DNA from: Ancistrus triradiatus
Lineage: Eukaryota; Chordata; Actinopteri; Siluriformes; Loricariidae
Direction: 5' to 3'
Assembly (NCBI GenBank): GCA_025084515.1
Contig: JAJAGP010001337.1
Coordinates: 124,001 to 188,000 of the forward strand
Length of the DNA: 64,000 bases
The notes under the pieces are model-generated. The model did not search any database. It worked only from the letters and a program-made list of their open reading frames with translations, and was not told where the DNA came from. The position numbers and the translations under genes are program-made. Below are positions 42,931 to 55,266 of the stretch, one piece after another. Within the stretch, counting starts at the first letter, position 1. The number at the start of each line of letters is the position of its first letter.

Positions 42931-43585
42931 AGTGTGTTTACTGTACATGCACTTAAACATCTGATATCTGCAGAAAATCTGATTTTTCCAGTAATCTAAT
43001 CAACGAGTTTACATGCCCTTGAGTAATCAGATGATGGGAAACCTCCGGGTATACATGACTCCAGCAGTAATCAGATTTCTACTTTGCAACCAGCCAATAA
43101 TCTCACAGAAATATGTGGCAAACTTCAAACTTTAATATTAAATAATCAAATTCTTCCTTTTCTTGAATATATACTGCGTTTCAGAGTCTCCACAAAAAGG
43201 GTTTGATAGCCGTTTTGCTGCCTTTAATTCCATGGCAACTGTGTTGGTTAGGCTTCAGCGAATGCGCAGACTGAGAAAACCAACTTGAAATCAGATAACT
43301 GTTATACATGCTATGAGAAATCTGACTACTGGAATAAATCCAGCTCTTTTTTTTAGATTTCTAGATCAGAGTATGCTGTATGCATTACCACTTGAATTGA
43401 ACTGACTATTAAGTGTATGTAAACACACTCAGTGGCACAGAGACAGGTGAAGAGGCAGTTGCTCATACAGGTATTGGTCCAACCCACATAGATAAGAACA
43501 CATACTATGTTAAAAGCATAAGTGAAGTCATTCAGTTTCTCACTGTAAATGAACTAGCTCTCCTTTGGCACTTTCAGAACGATGT

Positions 43586-43746
43586 GCCTAGTGGTTAACT
43601 ATGGACCATAAGGTCCAGGGTTCAAAGTCTGCCAAGCTGCCACAGTTGGGTCCCTGAGCAAAGCCCTTAACCCACAATTGCTTGGATTGTGACACTGTAT
43701 CATTTGTAAGTTGCTCTGGATAAAAGTGTCTGCTAAATGACATAAC
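43586..43746 (+). repeat. SINE copy 8, 5'-truncated
   Basis: Starts at GCCTAGTGGTTAAC, with B box GGTCCAGGGTTCAAAG, body, and tail CTCTGGATAAAAGTGTCTGC, ending at CTAAATGACATAA. Confidence 0.85.
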
Positions 43747-44057
43747 TTTTAGAGCCCCCTACAAAGAGCGGATGCCGCAGTTGTATTCCTTTTAACACCC
43801 CCTCATCTCAACATTAAACTATACCTTTATTGTCATACCCTGTTTAGGAAAAGCAGCATTTTAATTGTTGCCCACCCAAATGATCAAAATTCCCACTCAG
43901 TTATGACATATGTCCAGTATCACCTAGAAGGGAAGTGGAAACTATGGGTACAGGCGGATTAAATCTGGTACATTTTTAGATCATGTTCTCAGAGTGTCAT
44001 TATTTCAGGATTGTCGTTTGGCTAGCAGATTAGGGGATTAAAATCACATGTGCTATT

Positions 44058-44470
44058 AGGGCTGTGCTAAAAAAAACACTAATGCAATAGATAGTGACAT
44101 ATTTTCACAATATAATACATCAATTTTCATTGTTTAAATTTGGTGTAAACTACAATCTTCGTTCCTGTAGGTGTCACAGTACAGTGTTTTGACTCAATTT
44201 GTCAATTTGTGAACTGTGTGGAATATTGCTGTGTGGTAGCCTAGCGGGTAAGGTACTGGACTATGGACCAGAAGGTCCAGGGTTCAAATGCCACCTCTGC
44301 CAAGCTGCCACTGTTGGGTCCTTGAGCAAGATCCTTAACCCACAATTGCTTGGATTGTAAGATTGTACCAATTGTAAGTCACTCTGGATAAGGGTGTCTG
44401 CTAAATGCTGTAACTGTAAATGTAAATGTATTGCAATACATCACAATATGCATCGAATCGTGAGCCCTGT
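44058..44470. mobile_element. hAT-like element split by a SINE
   Basis: The left end AGGGCTGTGCTAAAAAAAAC (44058) is matched by the right-end motif CGTGAGCCCTGT (44458-44470). A related end, in the opposite orientation, closes the fragment at 61620-61799 (GATTTTTTAGCACAGCCCT). The middle is occupied by SINE copy 9. The superfamily assignment is tentative. Confidence 0.5.
44230..44428 (+). repeat. SINE copy 9, full length, nested insertion
   Basis: Near-consensus copy (TAGCCTAGCGGGTAAGG, GGTCCAGGGTTCAAATGCC, CTCTGGATAAGGGTGTCTGC, terminal TGTAAATGTAAATG). TATTGC at 44224-44229 and 44429-44434 is a target duplication, so it inserted into the older hAT-like element. Confidence 0.92.
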
Positions 44471-45490
44471 ATCGTGATACGTATCGTATCGTGAAGTTCT
44501 TTCCAATACCCATCCCTATGCACTATGGAAGGAATTCAGAAAGTGACAGTTCGGATAGTGGAGTTCTGTTTTCTAGAATATATTACACAGCAGTATCATA
44601 CATAAGTGTTAAATTCCCATGTGTAATGTAGAGCATGGACTACACTGAAAATCTAAAAGAATAGGGGCTAGTTCAGATTAATTTACAGTTTCGATCACAT
44701 TCACAGGGTTAAAACCTCGTTGTAGAAGTGTTTAAATTTGGCAGGGAATGCTAGCAACCTGGTGCTGGCTGAGAAGGCACCACGTAGCCATTAATCTTTT
44801 GTGAAAGGGCAAGAACATGAAGAATGGCGATTTGCCGTGAAAGTGTGAAATGCTGTTGCAGCACTTTGGGGGGAGCTTCTAGAGCCCCTCATCCTCCTCC
44901 CTGCTCGCTGTTCTCCACTCCTGAGCTGGATGGCTATTTATGGTAGAAGTCTTCCTCAAGCTCCAAAGTAGAGAGGAATTCAGTAGGCTGGTTTAAAGCC
45001 TCAGATTGTTTGGCTCTAGTTCTCTGTGTATGCAGTGGACGCTAATATCTACTCACTATAAACTAATAAACGATAACGGATGGAATGAAGAGGATCGCGT
45101 TTAGTGTGCTAACGGGGTGCTAACTGTCAGCGGGGATTACAAAAGTTCATATTGATAACAGCTGATTTAAAAGTCAATATACATGTTTAAAGTCGAAAAA
45201 CATGGACGTTTTAGAGCTTTGTTCAATGTCAATAGGTTGAGCATAAAGCGATTGGGAGTTGTTGGTTAGACAGTGCGTAAAGAACGTGAAGATACAAAGA
45301 TTTTTTGGGTAAAATTGGTATACAGTGTGAATATATCTTTACAGAGCTCAGTTTAAGTAAAATGACTGGAAAAATCGTTTGCTTCATCCAATATACAGTA
45401 AGATTCCTAGTCCTTGGGACCTCCAGTTTGATTGTTTATTTAAACATCGCATTGGTATCAATGGCCATCACAACAGGAGCATGGATACAT
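44471..45490. other. Unique intergenic sequence, no gene
   Basis: 44700-45060 is relatively GC-balanced and free of repeats I recognise. CTATTTATGG at about 44934-44943 resembles a MEF2/CArG site. Open frames here are short and lack splice or domain signals. Confidence 0.35.
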
Positions 45491-45784
45491 CGATACTAGG
45501 CATACACATTCACACTGGGCCAGTTCAGAGTGACCAGTTAATCTAATGCATGTCTTTGAATGTGGGAGGAAACTAGAACACCTGAAGTAAACGCACATGG
45601 ACATGGGGAGGACATGCAAGAATAAAAAGTTTAAAAAATGTTATTTTATTATGATTCAGATTCTCAAATGTGAGGCATTGTAAATCCTTTGTTACCTGGC
45701 TCAGGTGTGCTGAGAGATGCAACTCAATAATAATGTGGATTGACTAGGGGGGTCACTGAGCTACAATACACAAGGAATCTTCTA

Positions 45785-46299
45785 CAGTGGTACCTTGGTT
45801 CTTGTCATTAATTTGGTCCGGTAGGCTTGTCGAGAACTGAAAATGACAAGTACTGAGCAAATTTTTCGCATAAGGAATAATGTAAATTGAATTAATCTGT
45901 TCCAGACCACCAGAAAATCCAAACTGTATAAGGAATTATATGCATTAATGGAGTTGTATCATGAACTGAGGAGTTACTGAGTGTTTGGTGTATCATAGCA
46001 GAGACAAGACTGAAGGCTTCTTACTCACCAGCTTCTTATTCACATTTTCCAGTCCACCTTGAATGACTGCAGTTGTAGTTACTCCGCCTGTAGATAGAGA
46101 TTCTGCTTCATGATACGTAATGATAAGTAAGTTAATGTTAAGACACACATTAACCTACAGATGGTCAAAATCATTAACACCACGCTTATATTTTAATAAA
46201 GTGTTGAAAAATCTCATCTCAATCGAGGACCGAGAAATTTTTCTAATCGAGAACTGAATTCAATGAGTTCTGAGGTGGTCGAGAACCGAGGTACCACTG
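45785..46299. mobile_element. MITE, CAGTGGTACCTCGGTTCTCG family, copy 2
   Basis: Ends CAGTGGTACCTTGGTTCTTG and GAGAACCGAGGTACCACTG, with TA on each side (45783-45784, 46300-46301). Length 515. Contains repeated CGAGAACTGAA-type words. Confidence 0.9.
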
Positions 46300-47990
46300 T
46301 ATACAATTGTTTTGATTTTATGTGAGCAAACTTTGAGAATAAAGTCATAGGTTTCAAGGAAATTGTACTATTTTTTAAGTATAAAGGCAAAAGTTTTAAT
46401 AAAAAAAGTATTTGCATTACAAAGTACAGCAGCTGTTCTGTGTAGCAGATAAGAGCCGGCTGCTAGAAAAGCCAGTTCCTGAGGATCTGGGTTTGAACAA
46501 AGGACTGGGCTTGCAACGAGGGCTTGCCTACGATGAGCTGACTACCCCACCACCCCGGTTGTCTTCAGGGCAATTTGGGCATCACAACTTGTCGGGTCGA
46601 GTGTGAGGGGAACATTGGTGATTTACTTCACAAAGCGTCTGACTGTCATTAGTATTAGAGCAATAACATAATGAAATGACTGTGCAAGAAAGTGCAGTTA
46701 CCGTATTTGGAAGACCAATTCGTTGTTCTACTGAAAGCAATGTCCAGTCAGAGCTCTGTCTAACATATCTCTTATCTGGTAGTATTGTCTGCCTGTCTTG
46801 TTGACGTCTTTATTCTCTTTAGGTGTTCATTCAGAAAATACTGCTACTGTTTCTCATTACAAGTTTTTCCACTTTGATTATGAATATGTTATGACTTTTC
46901 TTGAAATATTATGAATTTATTTTCTCAAATCAGCCCTTGAAATAGAATAATCGTGAAATTGTATATTCCCTTATCTTTACACAGTGGCCCTTAATCTCTA
47001 TTGTATTGAGCACTGGATTAAAATGAGTTTTCATTATGTTAAGTGACAGGGAATTCTAAATATTGATCTAATCACCAAGTGATGTAATCGTTATGCCTGT
47101 CACGTAAGGACCTACCGCTGGAAAAAAAAAGAAAAAAAAAATCCAAGCATTTGAGTAATTTGTATGAAGCAAGTTTTCCTCATATTATTAGCGGCAAATT
47201 ACTTGTCTTATATTTATCATGAAATATAACAAATGAGCATACAAATATACAACCTCTAACCATAACTCTAAGTCTTAAATAATATTAACACCACAGTTTA
47301 TATAGCTCTATTTAATAGACTACAGTGACACTTGCTAATAAACAGTAGACATAGTGACACTTGCTGACTTGATGACCATGTCTATCCTGGTAAAGGTTGG
47401 ATCTCTTTTGTGAATGAAAACAGTGCCTCCAAAGGATGGAAGAAAAATGGATTTCACAGAAATCTCATGATTGTAAAGCAGCTATGAGTCTTTAGTAGTC
47501 TCCAAGTATCACGAATGTGCAGGCTGGTCATTTAATCATACAGGTATGCGCCGCTTAATGTCTGTATTATGTTCTGCCAAACATTATGTTGACCAAAATG
47601 GATGCTAACCAGACATTACCAAAGTCACTTCTCTTCAGGCTATTGTGATGTAAATATAACGAGAATTTTCACAGGAAAATTGCATGCAAACAATACATAA
47701 ATGTGTCAGAGATACCGCTGAAAACACAAGTGGAACGCTACCATCTACACAGCATCTCTATTACCTCTGCATTTTTAATGTATGGAAATTCATAATAATT
47801 ATAAAAAATACAGAAATGTACAGTTACGACCCTTTCTAGGGGAAAGCTGTGACACTTCAGAGAATGGCATGATGGACCTGATACTTTTGTTTGACAAGTG
47901 TTATGAGCAACACAGAAGATCAGCCAGATGAAACTAAGACTCAACAAGTGAAAGTGAACCAGTTTTTATACAGTAGTTACAAATTAGAGA
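46300..47990. other. Intergenic stretch, nothing recognised
   Basis: AT-rich. 46430-46600 has a weak tRNA-like B box (GATCTGGGTTTGAACAAAG) and may be an old SINE. A mixed poly(A) tract lies at 47123-47142. No exon evidence. Confidence 0.4.
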
Positions 47991-49025
47991 GAATATACAG
48001 GTAGTGGGGGGACAAACAGAGTAGACATGAGTAACTTACATACAGGACTTCTTTTAGTTCCTAGAATTAAAAAAGTCACAGCAGGGGGAAAGGCTTTCTC
48101 ATACATGGCCCCCCAACTATGGAATAAACTTCCCACTTTAGTTCGAGACTCAGACACTCTCCAAAGTTTTAAGTCTAGGCTAAAGACATACTTATTTACA
48201 CAGGATTTTGACTAGATTTAGACCGGGATGCATGGCTTGGGTCACTGGGGCCGGAGTCTGGAGTCATGTCTGGCCTGCCTGCCTTGTCTGCTAGCCGGGA
48301 GTGTCGAGTGGGCGGTCTGGCTGAACTGGGCTTCGGTCCTTGTGATCTTGACTCGTGCATCCTTGCCTTAGAATAAGGGCAGAGCTGGTGGTTCATAGTC
48401 AAAGAGTCTTATGGTGATCAGAGACGTTGGGTTGCTGTCTTCTGCCTCCCGTGGGGTTGCCAATGTCTCATGTGATCCCTCTTGGCTGTGTTTTCCTACC
48501 AGTTCCTCCTCTTTCTAGCTTTCTAGCTATGCTGCTATAGCTAATGCTGCCCGGGTCTCATGCTACACATGGCATCAGCGATTGTTAATAGACACTGTGC
48601 TCTTAATCAATAACTAATTACATTTTCTCTCCGAGCTGTGTTCCGGCAGTTCCAGCCCCACACATGATGTTCATCCGCTGCCAGCTCCACTCAAGCTGCT
48701 TCCGTCATCAGCTCCAGCCCCACCATACCTGGGCCACTTAATGCCGATGTGCATACTTCACATTTTATTCGAACTATGACTCCATGACACTAGTTTGGTT
48801 CTTAGATTTATCATCTACGCCACCCAAGGAGGTTGGGTCCCTTTTTGAGTCTTGGTCCTCCCAAGGTTTCTTCCTATAACACTCAGGGAGTTTTTCCTTG
48901 CCACTGTCGCCCTAGGCTTGCTCAATTTGGGAATGGACGAAGTTATTAGGAGATAATCTAAACTTGTAAAGTTGCTTTGAGACATGCTCCATTGTAAAAA
49001 AGCGCTATATAAATAAATCTGAACT
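47990..49025 (+). mobile_element. Non-LTR retrotransposon 3' end with ORF2 C-terminus
   Basis: 48027-48215 encodes GKAFSYMAPQLWNKLPT, VRDSDTLQSFKSRLKTYLF: the typical final residues of a LINE ORF2 (GP-LWNSLP...S-F-SRLKT-LF). After about 570 bases of tail, the terminal block is AAAGTTGCTTTGAGACATGC, then AGCGCTATATAAATAAATC near 49000-49018. 5'-truncated, so not mobile. Confidence 0.8.
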
Positions 49026-50278
49026 TGACTTGCACAATAAAATCTATAAAAACACATCGACCGAGTTAGAACAGTATCTAGTAAAACTGTGAGCTAACGA
49101 GCAAATGAGGACACAACTGTTAAGATAGTGAGCTTTGGAGTGAATGACAGGCTTTTCGCTCTTAAACTGTAACTCCCATCTCTGCTCGTTATGGCCTCAA
49201 TGTCTGGAGTTAGGAGAGAGATTTTTATTTCCTATTATCATTTATTATAATTTATAAGGCCTCAGCTGTTAAAGCAAAGACTTTAAACAACGCATACCTG
49301 TATATGTGCTAATTTTTAACTACTGCATCTACATAGTTCATGAAATCTTACATTGTATTAAAAATTCTTTTTGGGATTTATGCTCAAAACAATCTTATTC
49401 ATGGACTCAGCAGTTAAATTCAATATGTGGGAATTGGCAATGCCTTTTTTTAGAAACAGCCCAAAATAATGGGGTTATCTGTGATCCATAAAAGATTTAG
49501 TATTGCATTAAGCCTGTATATATCTGTGTATGTGTGTTTGGCTGGGCTGATTTTCATTGAGACTGTGATGCAGTGTGTGACCATGTTTGGTAAAAGCTGT
49601 GCAGACTCTGACGCAGTCCATTGACCGGGACTGCAGAGAAGGACTGGATTTAATCAGGGTCTGGTTCACCACCTTACACACATCTCTCTACCTCTCGCTC
49701 CTTCTACTCTGCCTCTTTTTTCTTTCTTTTCTATCTCTCCCCTCAGCATTCCTTTCATTCAGCACAAAATAAGTGGGCTGCCAGTTGGCCACTATTTATA
49801 AAAGGTAGCTAACTGGACAGATTATTTTCATTATATGAGGTTCTACCCAAGCGCACAGGGTCCAAGGACCATTAGAAACAAAAATGGAACGGCTTTTCTG
49901 TAAGGATCTGAACCACGAAACACTGAACAATGATTCGTATATGTCTATGTTTAACATCTACAAGAAGTGGAGACCAGCCATTCGAGACTGGCCCCCAGGG
50001 AAAGTATGATACCACCAGGACATTAATTTTCACTTTGTTCATTGTAAATGCTGTCTGCTCTTGATTTAAAGGATAACAACGGGTGCAAGGACATCCAAAA
50101 TGTATAAACAAGGGATACAGAGCATATCCTAAATTGGCTACAGTGCTGTTTCACTCTTAACACCAGTGTGTGAACACCTGCGGTTGAGGTCAACTTGTCC
50201 ATCATGTATAGTGTATTTATAGTAAGAGCCAAAAGTTGTGGGACACATACTGAAAATCATACATTTCTCCTTTGTATA
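49026..50278. other. Intergenic stretch, nothing recognised
   Basis: Mixed AT-rich sequence with a pyrimidine-rich patch at 49680-49745. 50222-50245 (AGCCAAAAGTTGTGGGACAC) resembles a lone end of the 35460 MITE family. No exons. Confidence 0.4.
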
Positions 50279-50280
50279 GT

Positions 50281-50298
50281 GGAACCGAGGTACCACTG
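50281..50298. repeat. Lone MITE end
   Basis: GGAACCGAGGTACCACTG followed by TA: a right end of the CAGTGGTACC family with no matching partner nearby. Confidence 0.75.
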
Positions 50299-50559
50299 TA
50301 TCACAATGTGTGCAAGAGTGATTGCAGGTGCCACATAATATGGCAAATAATCAATAATCCAAGTCAGCCCATGACTACTTTAAGAACTCAATCATTTAGG
50401 AAAATAGCAAAAGTTTGGAAAGTTTCAAAAAGTACAGTGACCAAATGAACAATGAAACCTGCTCTTATGAGGATCACCCCAAGAAAGGAAAACCATGTGC
50501 TACAGTGGTGCTTCAAAGACTTTCATACAAATCCTGAACGTATATATACACTCTTAAAA

Positions 50560-50890
50560 ATTTTAAAACAGTGACAATATATTATACCTGGTAATTCATT
50601 TATTGAGGAATATGATCCAATTTTGCATATCTATGAGTGGCAAAAGTATGTCAACCTTACCTTGTGTAGCAATAAGTGCAACTAGATGCCCATTCCTCCA
50701 TACAGAACAGCTTCAACTCTGCTACACTGGTAGGTGTCCTCACATGACCTGTTAGCTTCAGGTCCTTCCACAGCATTTAAGGTCAGGATTTTAACATCGG
50801 CATTCCAAAACATTCACTTTACTCTTCTTTAACCATTCTTTGGTAGAACGATTTGCTAGGACCAGGTGTGAAAAAACAGTCTTAATTATG
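50560..50890 (-). mobile_element. Tc1-like transposon fragment
   Basis: Plus-strand sequence TCCTCCATACAGAACAGCTTC (50694) and CATTCTTTGGTAGAACGA (50833) parallels the better copy at 51770-52740. Confidence 0.6.
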
Positions 50891-50963
50891 GACAGGTCCA
50901 GAAATCTGACCTACCACCCTCCATATACTGTATCATCATTATCTTAACTGTTAGTAACTCATT

Positions 50964-51108
50964 ACATTTACAGCATTTAGCAGACGCCCAAGCAATTGTG
51001 AGTTAAGGGCCTTGCTCAAGGATACAATAGTGGCAGCCTGGCAAAGGTGGGATTTGAACCCTGGCCCTTCTGCTCCACAGTCCAGTACCTTACCTGCTAG
51101 GCCACCAT
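50964..51108 (-). repeat. SINE copy 10
   Basis: Minus orientation: tail ACATTTACAGCATTTAGCAG, body, B box GGGATTTGAACCCTGGCC, head TACCTTACCTGCTAGGCC. A short internal deletion removes the CTCTGGATAAGGG block. Confidence 0.88.
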
Positions 51109-51769
51109 AGTCCCCACAGTTGTTATACTTGTTATGCTGCCAACAGTAATGTATTTAGTTGGCACTGTATGCTGTGTTGTTACAGAGATTAATTGTATAG
51201 CATGCTTTACCCTATATCTATTGTATTATGACTGTAGCATCAACATTAATGTTCAGACATTTTAGAGAACCTCAGTGATGCAATCTACATGTTTATAGAG
51301 CATACTCGCTTTATTGCAAAGTGTGTAAGGTCGATGAATTTGAGAAGTTCAATCCTCTGCTCTAGATAACTACAATGTAGACATAAAACTGGTTCATAAG
51401 GCTCTTTGCTATTGATTCGAATGCAGTTATTCAAGATAAAACTCCAAGGTAACAAGCATTCGCTCATTCATCATTGACATATATTAAGCAGCCTATGCTG
51501 GTGAGGGCTGAAAATGACCCAGAGTCTATCCTGGAAACATTCCATGTCCATCACAGGGCAGCACTCATTCATACATAGGGGAGACTGGTCAATCCACATA
51601 CTGCCATATTTATGTGATGCAGTTACACTGGTGCTTAAAAGCATGTAAACCTATTAACATTTTCTATACATCTGCATAAATATGACCTAAAACATCATCA
51701 GATTTTCACACAAGTCCTAAAAGTAGATAAAGAGAACCCATCCACAGAAATGGGACAAAAATATTATGC

Positions 51770-52740
51770 TTGGCCATCTTTTAAACTAGAGAGAACAATC
51801 CAGTATTACATATCGGTGAGTGGTGAAATATGTGAACCTTTGCTTTCAGTATCTGGTATGACCCCCCCTTGTGCAGTAATAACCAACTAAATACTTCCAG
51901 TAACTCTTGATCGGTCCTGAAATTTTGTCCCATTACTCCATACAGAACAGTTTCAACTCTAGAATGTTGGTGGGCTTCCTTACATGAACTGCTTCCACAA
52001 CATTTCTGTTGGATTAAAGTTAGGACTTTGACCTGGCCATTGCAAAACATTCCATTTAAATTTCTTCAACCATCCTTTGGTACAAAGACTTGTTTGCGAA
52101 GGGCCGTTGTCTTACTGCATGACCCACAATCTTTTGAGATTCAGGTCACAGACAGATGCAATTACATTTTCCTTTAGAATTTGCTGGTAAAGTTCAGAAT
52201 GCATTGTTCCATTCTTGTTTAAACAAATGTGTTTTTCCTATAGCCTTCTGTCTTGTCCACTTGATCTACAGCAATCTGCAGCTGTGTTCTTTTTGGAGAG
52301 CAGTGGCTTTCTCTCTGCAATATTGCCATGCACCCCATTGCTGTTGAGTCTTCTCCTGTTGGTGGACTAATAAACAGTAACACTAACCAATGAGAGAGAA
52401 GACTTAGCTGATTAGAAGTTACCATGGGTTGATTTGTGAACTTGCAGACTATTACATGCCATCTTTTAGGAGTGATATTTGCTGGTCAACCACTCCTGGG
52501 GAAGATTACAGTGATCTTGACTTCCCTAAATTTGTACACAATCTGTGTAGTTAAGACTGGACTTTGATTTCTGTTCTTCAAATTCAACAGGGTGCCTACT
52601 TGCACCTCACCTTTGGCCACTCACCAATAATGGACGTAAATATTTAATAATTTTCTTCAGTACATAGATGACCAAGTATACTACTTTTGTCTCATTTGTT
52701 TAATTGGCTTATCTTTATCTACTTTTATGACTTGTTTGAA
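51770..52740 (-). mobile_element. Tc1-like transposon, decayed
   Basis: Plus-strand landmarks: TGTGAACCTTTGCTTTCAG (51830), TGGATTAAAGTTAGGACTTTG (52010), CATTCCATTTAAATTTCTTC (52049), TTCAGGTCACAGACAGATGC (52140), reading on the minus strand through transposase blocks with many stops. Ends unclear. Confidence 0.7.
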
Positions 52741-52751
52741 AATCTGACATA

Positions 52752-53996
52752 CAGTGGTGTGAAAAAGTGCCCCCTACCTGATTTCCTATTTTTTTTGCAT
52801 GTTTGTCACAAGTGTTTCAGAACATCAAACCAATTTAAATATTAGTCAAAGACAACACAAGTAAACACAAAATGCAGTTTTAAATGAAGGTGTTTATTAT
52901 TAAGGAAGAAAAAAAATCCAAACCCACATGGTGAAAAAGTGATTGCCCACTAAACCTAATAACTTAGCAGAAACAACTGCAACCAAGCATTTGCGATAAC
53001 TTGCAATGAGTCTTTTACAGTGTTGTGGAGGAATTTTGGCCACCCATTTTTGCAGAATTGTTGTAATTCAGCCTCATTATAGGGTTTTCAAGAATGAATG
53101 GCATTCTTAAGGTCATGCCACAGCATCTCAATAGGATTCAGGTCAGGACTTTGACTGGGCAACTCCAAAGTCTTCATTTTGTTTTTCTTCAGCCATTCAG
53201 AGGTAAAATTGCTGGTGTGTTTTGGATCATTGTCCTGCTGCAGATATATATATATATAAAGTATAAAGTTCTTTTTCTGAAATGCTGTGTTACTTTTACA
53301 CCAGATGTAATGGGACACACACCTTCCAAAGAGTTCAACTTTTGTCTCGTCAGTCCACAGAATGTTTTCCCAAACGTCTTGGGGATCATCAAGATGTGTT
53401 AATGTTCTTTTTGCTCAGCAGTGGTTTTCGTCTTGAAACTCTGCCATGCAGGCCATTTTTGCCCAGTCTCTTTCTTATAGTGGAGGCATGAACACTGACC
53501 TTAACTGAGGCCTGCAGTTCTTTGGATGTTGTTGTGGGGTCTTTTGTGACCTCTTAAATGAGTCGTTGCTGCCCCCTTGGGGTAATTTTGGTCAGCTGGC
53601 CACTCCTGGAAAGGTTCACCACTGTTCCAAGTCTTCGCCATTTGTGGATAATGGCTCTCACTGTGGTTCACTGGAGTCCCAAAGGTTTAGAAGCTGTTTT
53701 ATAACCCTTTCCAGACTGATAGATCTCAATTACTTTCTTTCTCAATTGTTCCTGAATTTCTTTGAATCTCGGCATGATGTGTAGCTTTTAAGGATCTTTA
53801 GGTGTACTTCACTTTGTCAGGCATGTCCTATTTAAGTGATGTCCTGATTGAGAACAGGTGTAGCAATAATCAGGCCTGGGTGTGGCTAGAGACAGTGAAC
53901 TCAGGTGTGCTAAACCATAGCATTTAATATTTACGTTGGTTTGATACAAAAAAAAAAAAAGAAATCAAGAAGGGGGCAAACACTTTTTCAGACCAC
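52752..53996 (-). mobile_element. Tc1-like transposon, sister of 11122-12745
   Basis: The left end CAGTGGTGTGAAAAAGTGCC follows TA at 52750-52751; the right end CAAACACTTTTTCAGACCAC stops near 53996. The minus strand retains NDPKHTSNFTSEWLKKNKM and SQSPDLNPIEMLWHDLK (53088-53240). An internal segment that the sister copy keeps (equivalent to 11640-11815) is replaced by a short (TA)n run at 53243-53259. Confidence 0.9.
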
Positions 53997-55266
53997 AAAA
54001 ACATTCACAAACATTCAAGCACCACTGTGAATCCCACACAGACAACTAAGAGCATGCCAAGCTCCACACAGACAGTAACCAGAGTTGAGGTTAGAATTTG
54101 CCACCATGCTGCCCACATAACGCTCAGGTGATTAAACGTTCAGCCAGTTTACAGGAAATAAATCAAGTAAAGTGGAACCCCACTATTCAAACTCCCACTA
54201 TAACATATGAGATATTTTAATACTCAAACCTGCTATGGAAACCAGTACCCCACTATATTAACTGGTAATCAGAGAAGTAACTGAAGTTAATAAGAGTCTG
54301 AATGACTTCTTAAAGCCATCTACTCCCACCACTTTCATTTTACTCATTGTTAATTATAAAGGAACAGTTGTTTATTTTATATCATAAAGCAGATTGTTCA
54401 AGTTCTAAAATCTGACTGGTTGAGCCATGCTCCAGGTTGTTGTAAACAGATATAACTGATAATCTAGACAATTACGAACTTCTGACTTAAAGTTAGATTT
54501 TCTCAGTGGATTAAACAGAGGATGAATGGAATAAACAATGAACAGAATTAAGAAAAACAAATAACATTGAAGATGTTGAAATTATCGTTTTCTTCCTAAT
54601 CCTCGTCAGAGAAAGCTGGTGCCTAGCTGGTGACACAGGGCGCAAGGCAGGAATAACCCTAGACAGGGCGCCAATCCATTATAGGACATTGAAATTAATG
54701 ATATGAAAATTAGAAAAAAGAAAGAAATGAGAAGAGGACTGAAACCTAATGACATGGACTGTTTGCTTTTTACCAATTCGGTGTGCTAAGAAAAATATAA
54801 TCTGTAGACTTTATAAAAGTCACCGAGTTAAAGCAGATTCTTTGTTAACTGTACCTCACACACTGAAAAATGGAAAATGCAGCTATTCATGGGTTTTTGT
54901 GCAGAACTGAACAGGTATACTGTATTGCATTGCCCCTAAAAGCCATGCATTACACTAATTTCTTGGCATAAAAGGGGGTCTAAGGTTCACTAAGTGCCCA
55001 ATAACCGCTTCACTAAGTGCCCAATAACACCATTATCTGTGAAACTATCAGTATAACACACAGCCTCCCATGGCTTATTGCTCTATTGTAGCATTTAGTG
55101 GGAGTAGAAATCAGCGGTCAGACAATAGAGAATGTGTGCTTGCCATTAATGATGCTCTGTTTGTTAGAGAGGTGAGAACAGGCAGGTAGAAACACTATAT
55201 TGCACACATCATTAAAATTAGGCAGGGATTAGAACGAATGGAATGGAGTTTCTTATTATTTGAATA
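53997..55266. other. Intergenic sequence with minor repeats
   Basis: 54610-54695 is a reverse copy of the GGCGCCCTGTC retrotransposon-tail repeat. A 21-base unit (TTCACTAAGTGCCCAATAAC plus one base) is tandemly doubled at about 54987-55030. No gene seen. Confidence 0.5.

Noticed and set aside
45305..45499. Short hydrophobic plus-strand frame as a small membrane protein
   Set aside because: 64 codons in AT-rich intergenic DNA, with no family match, splice pattern or conserved context.
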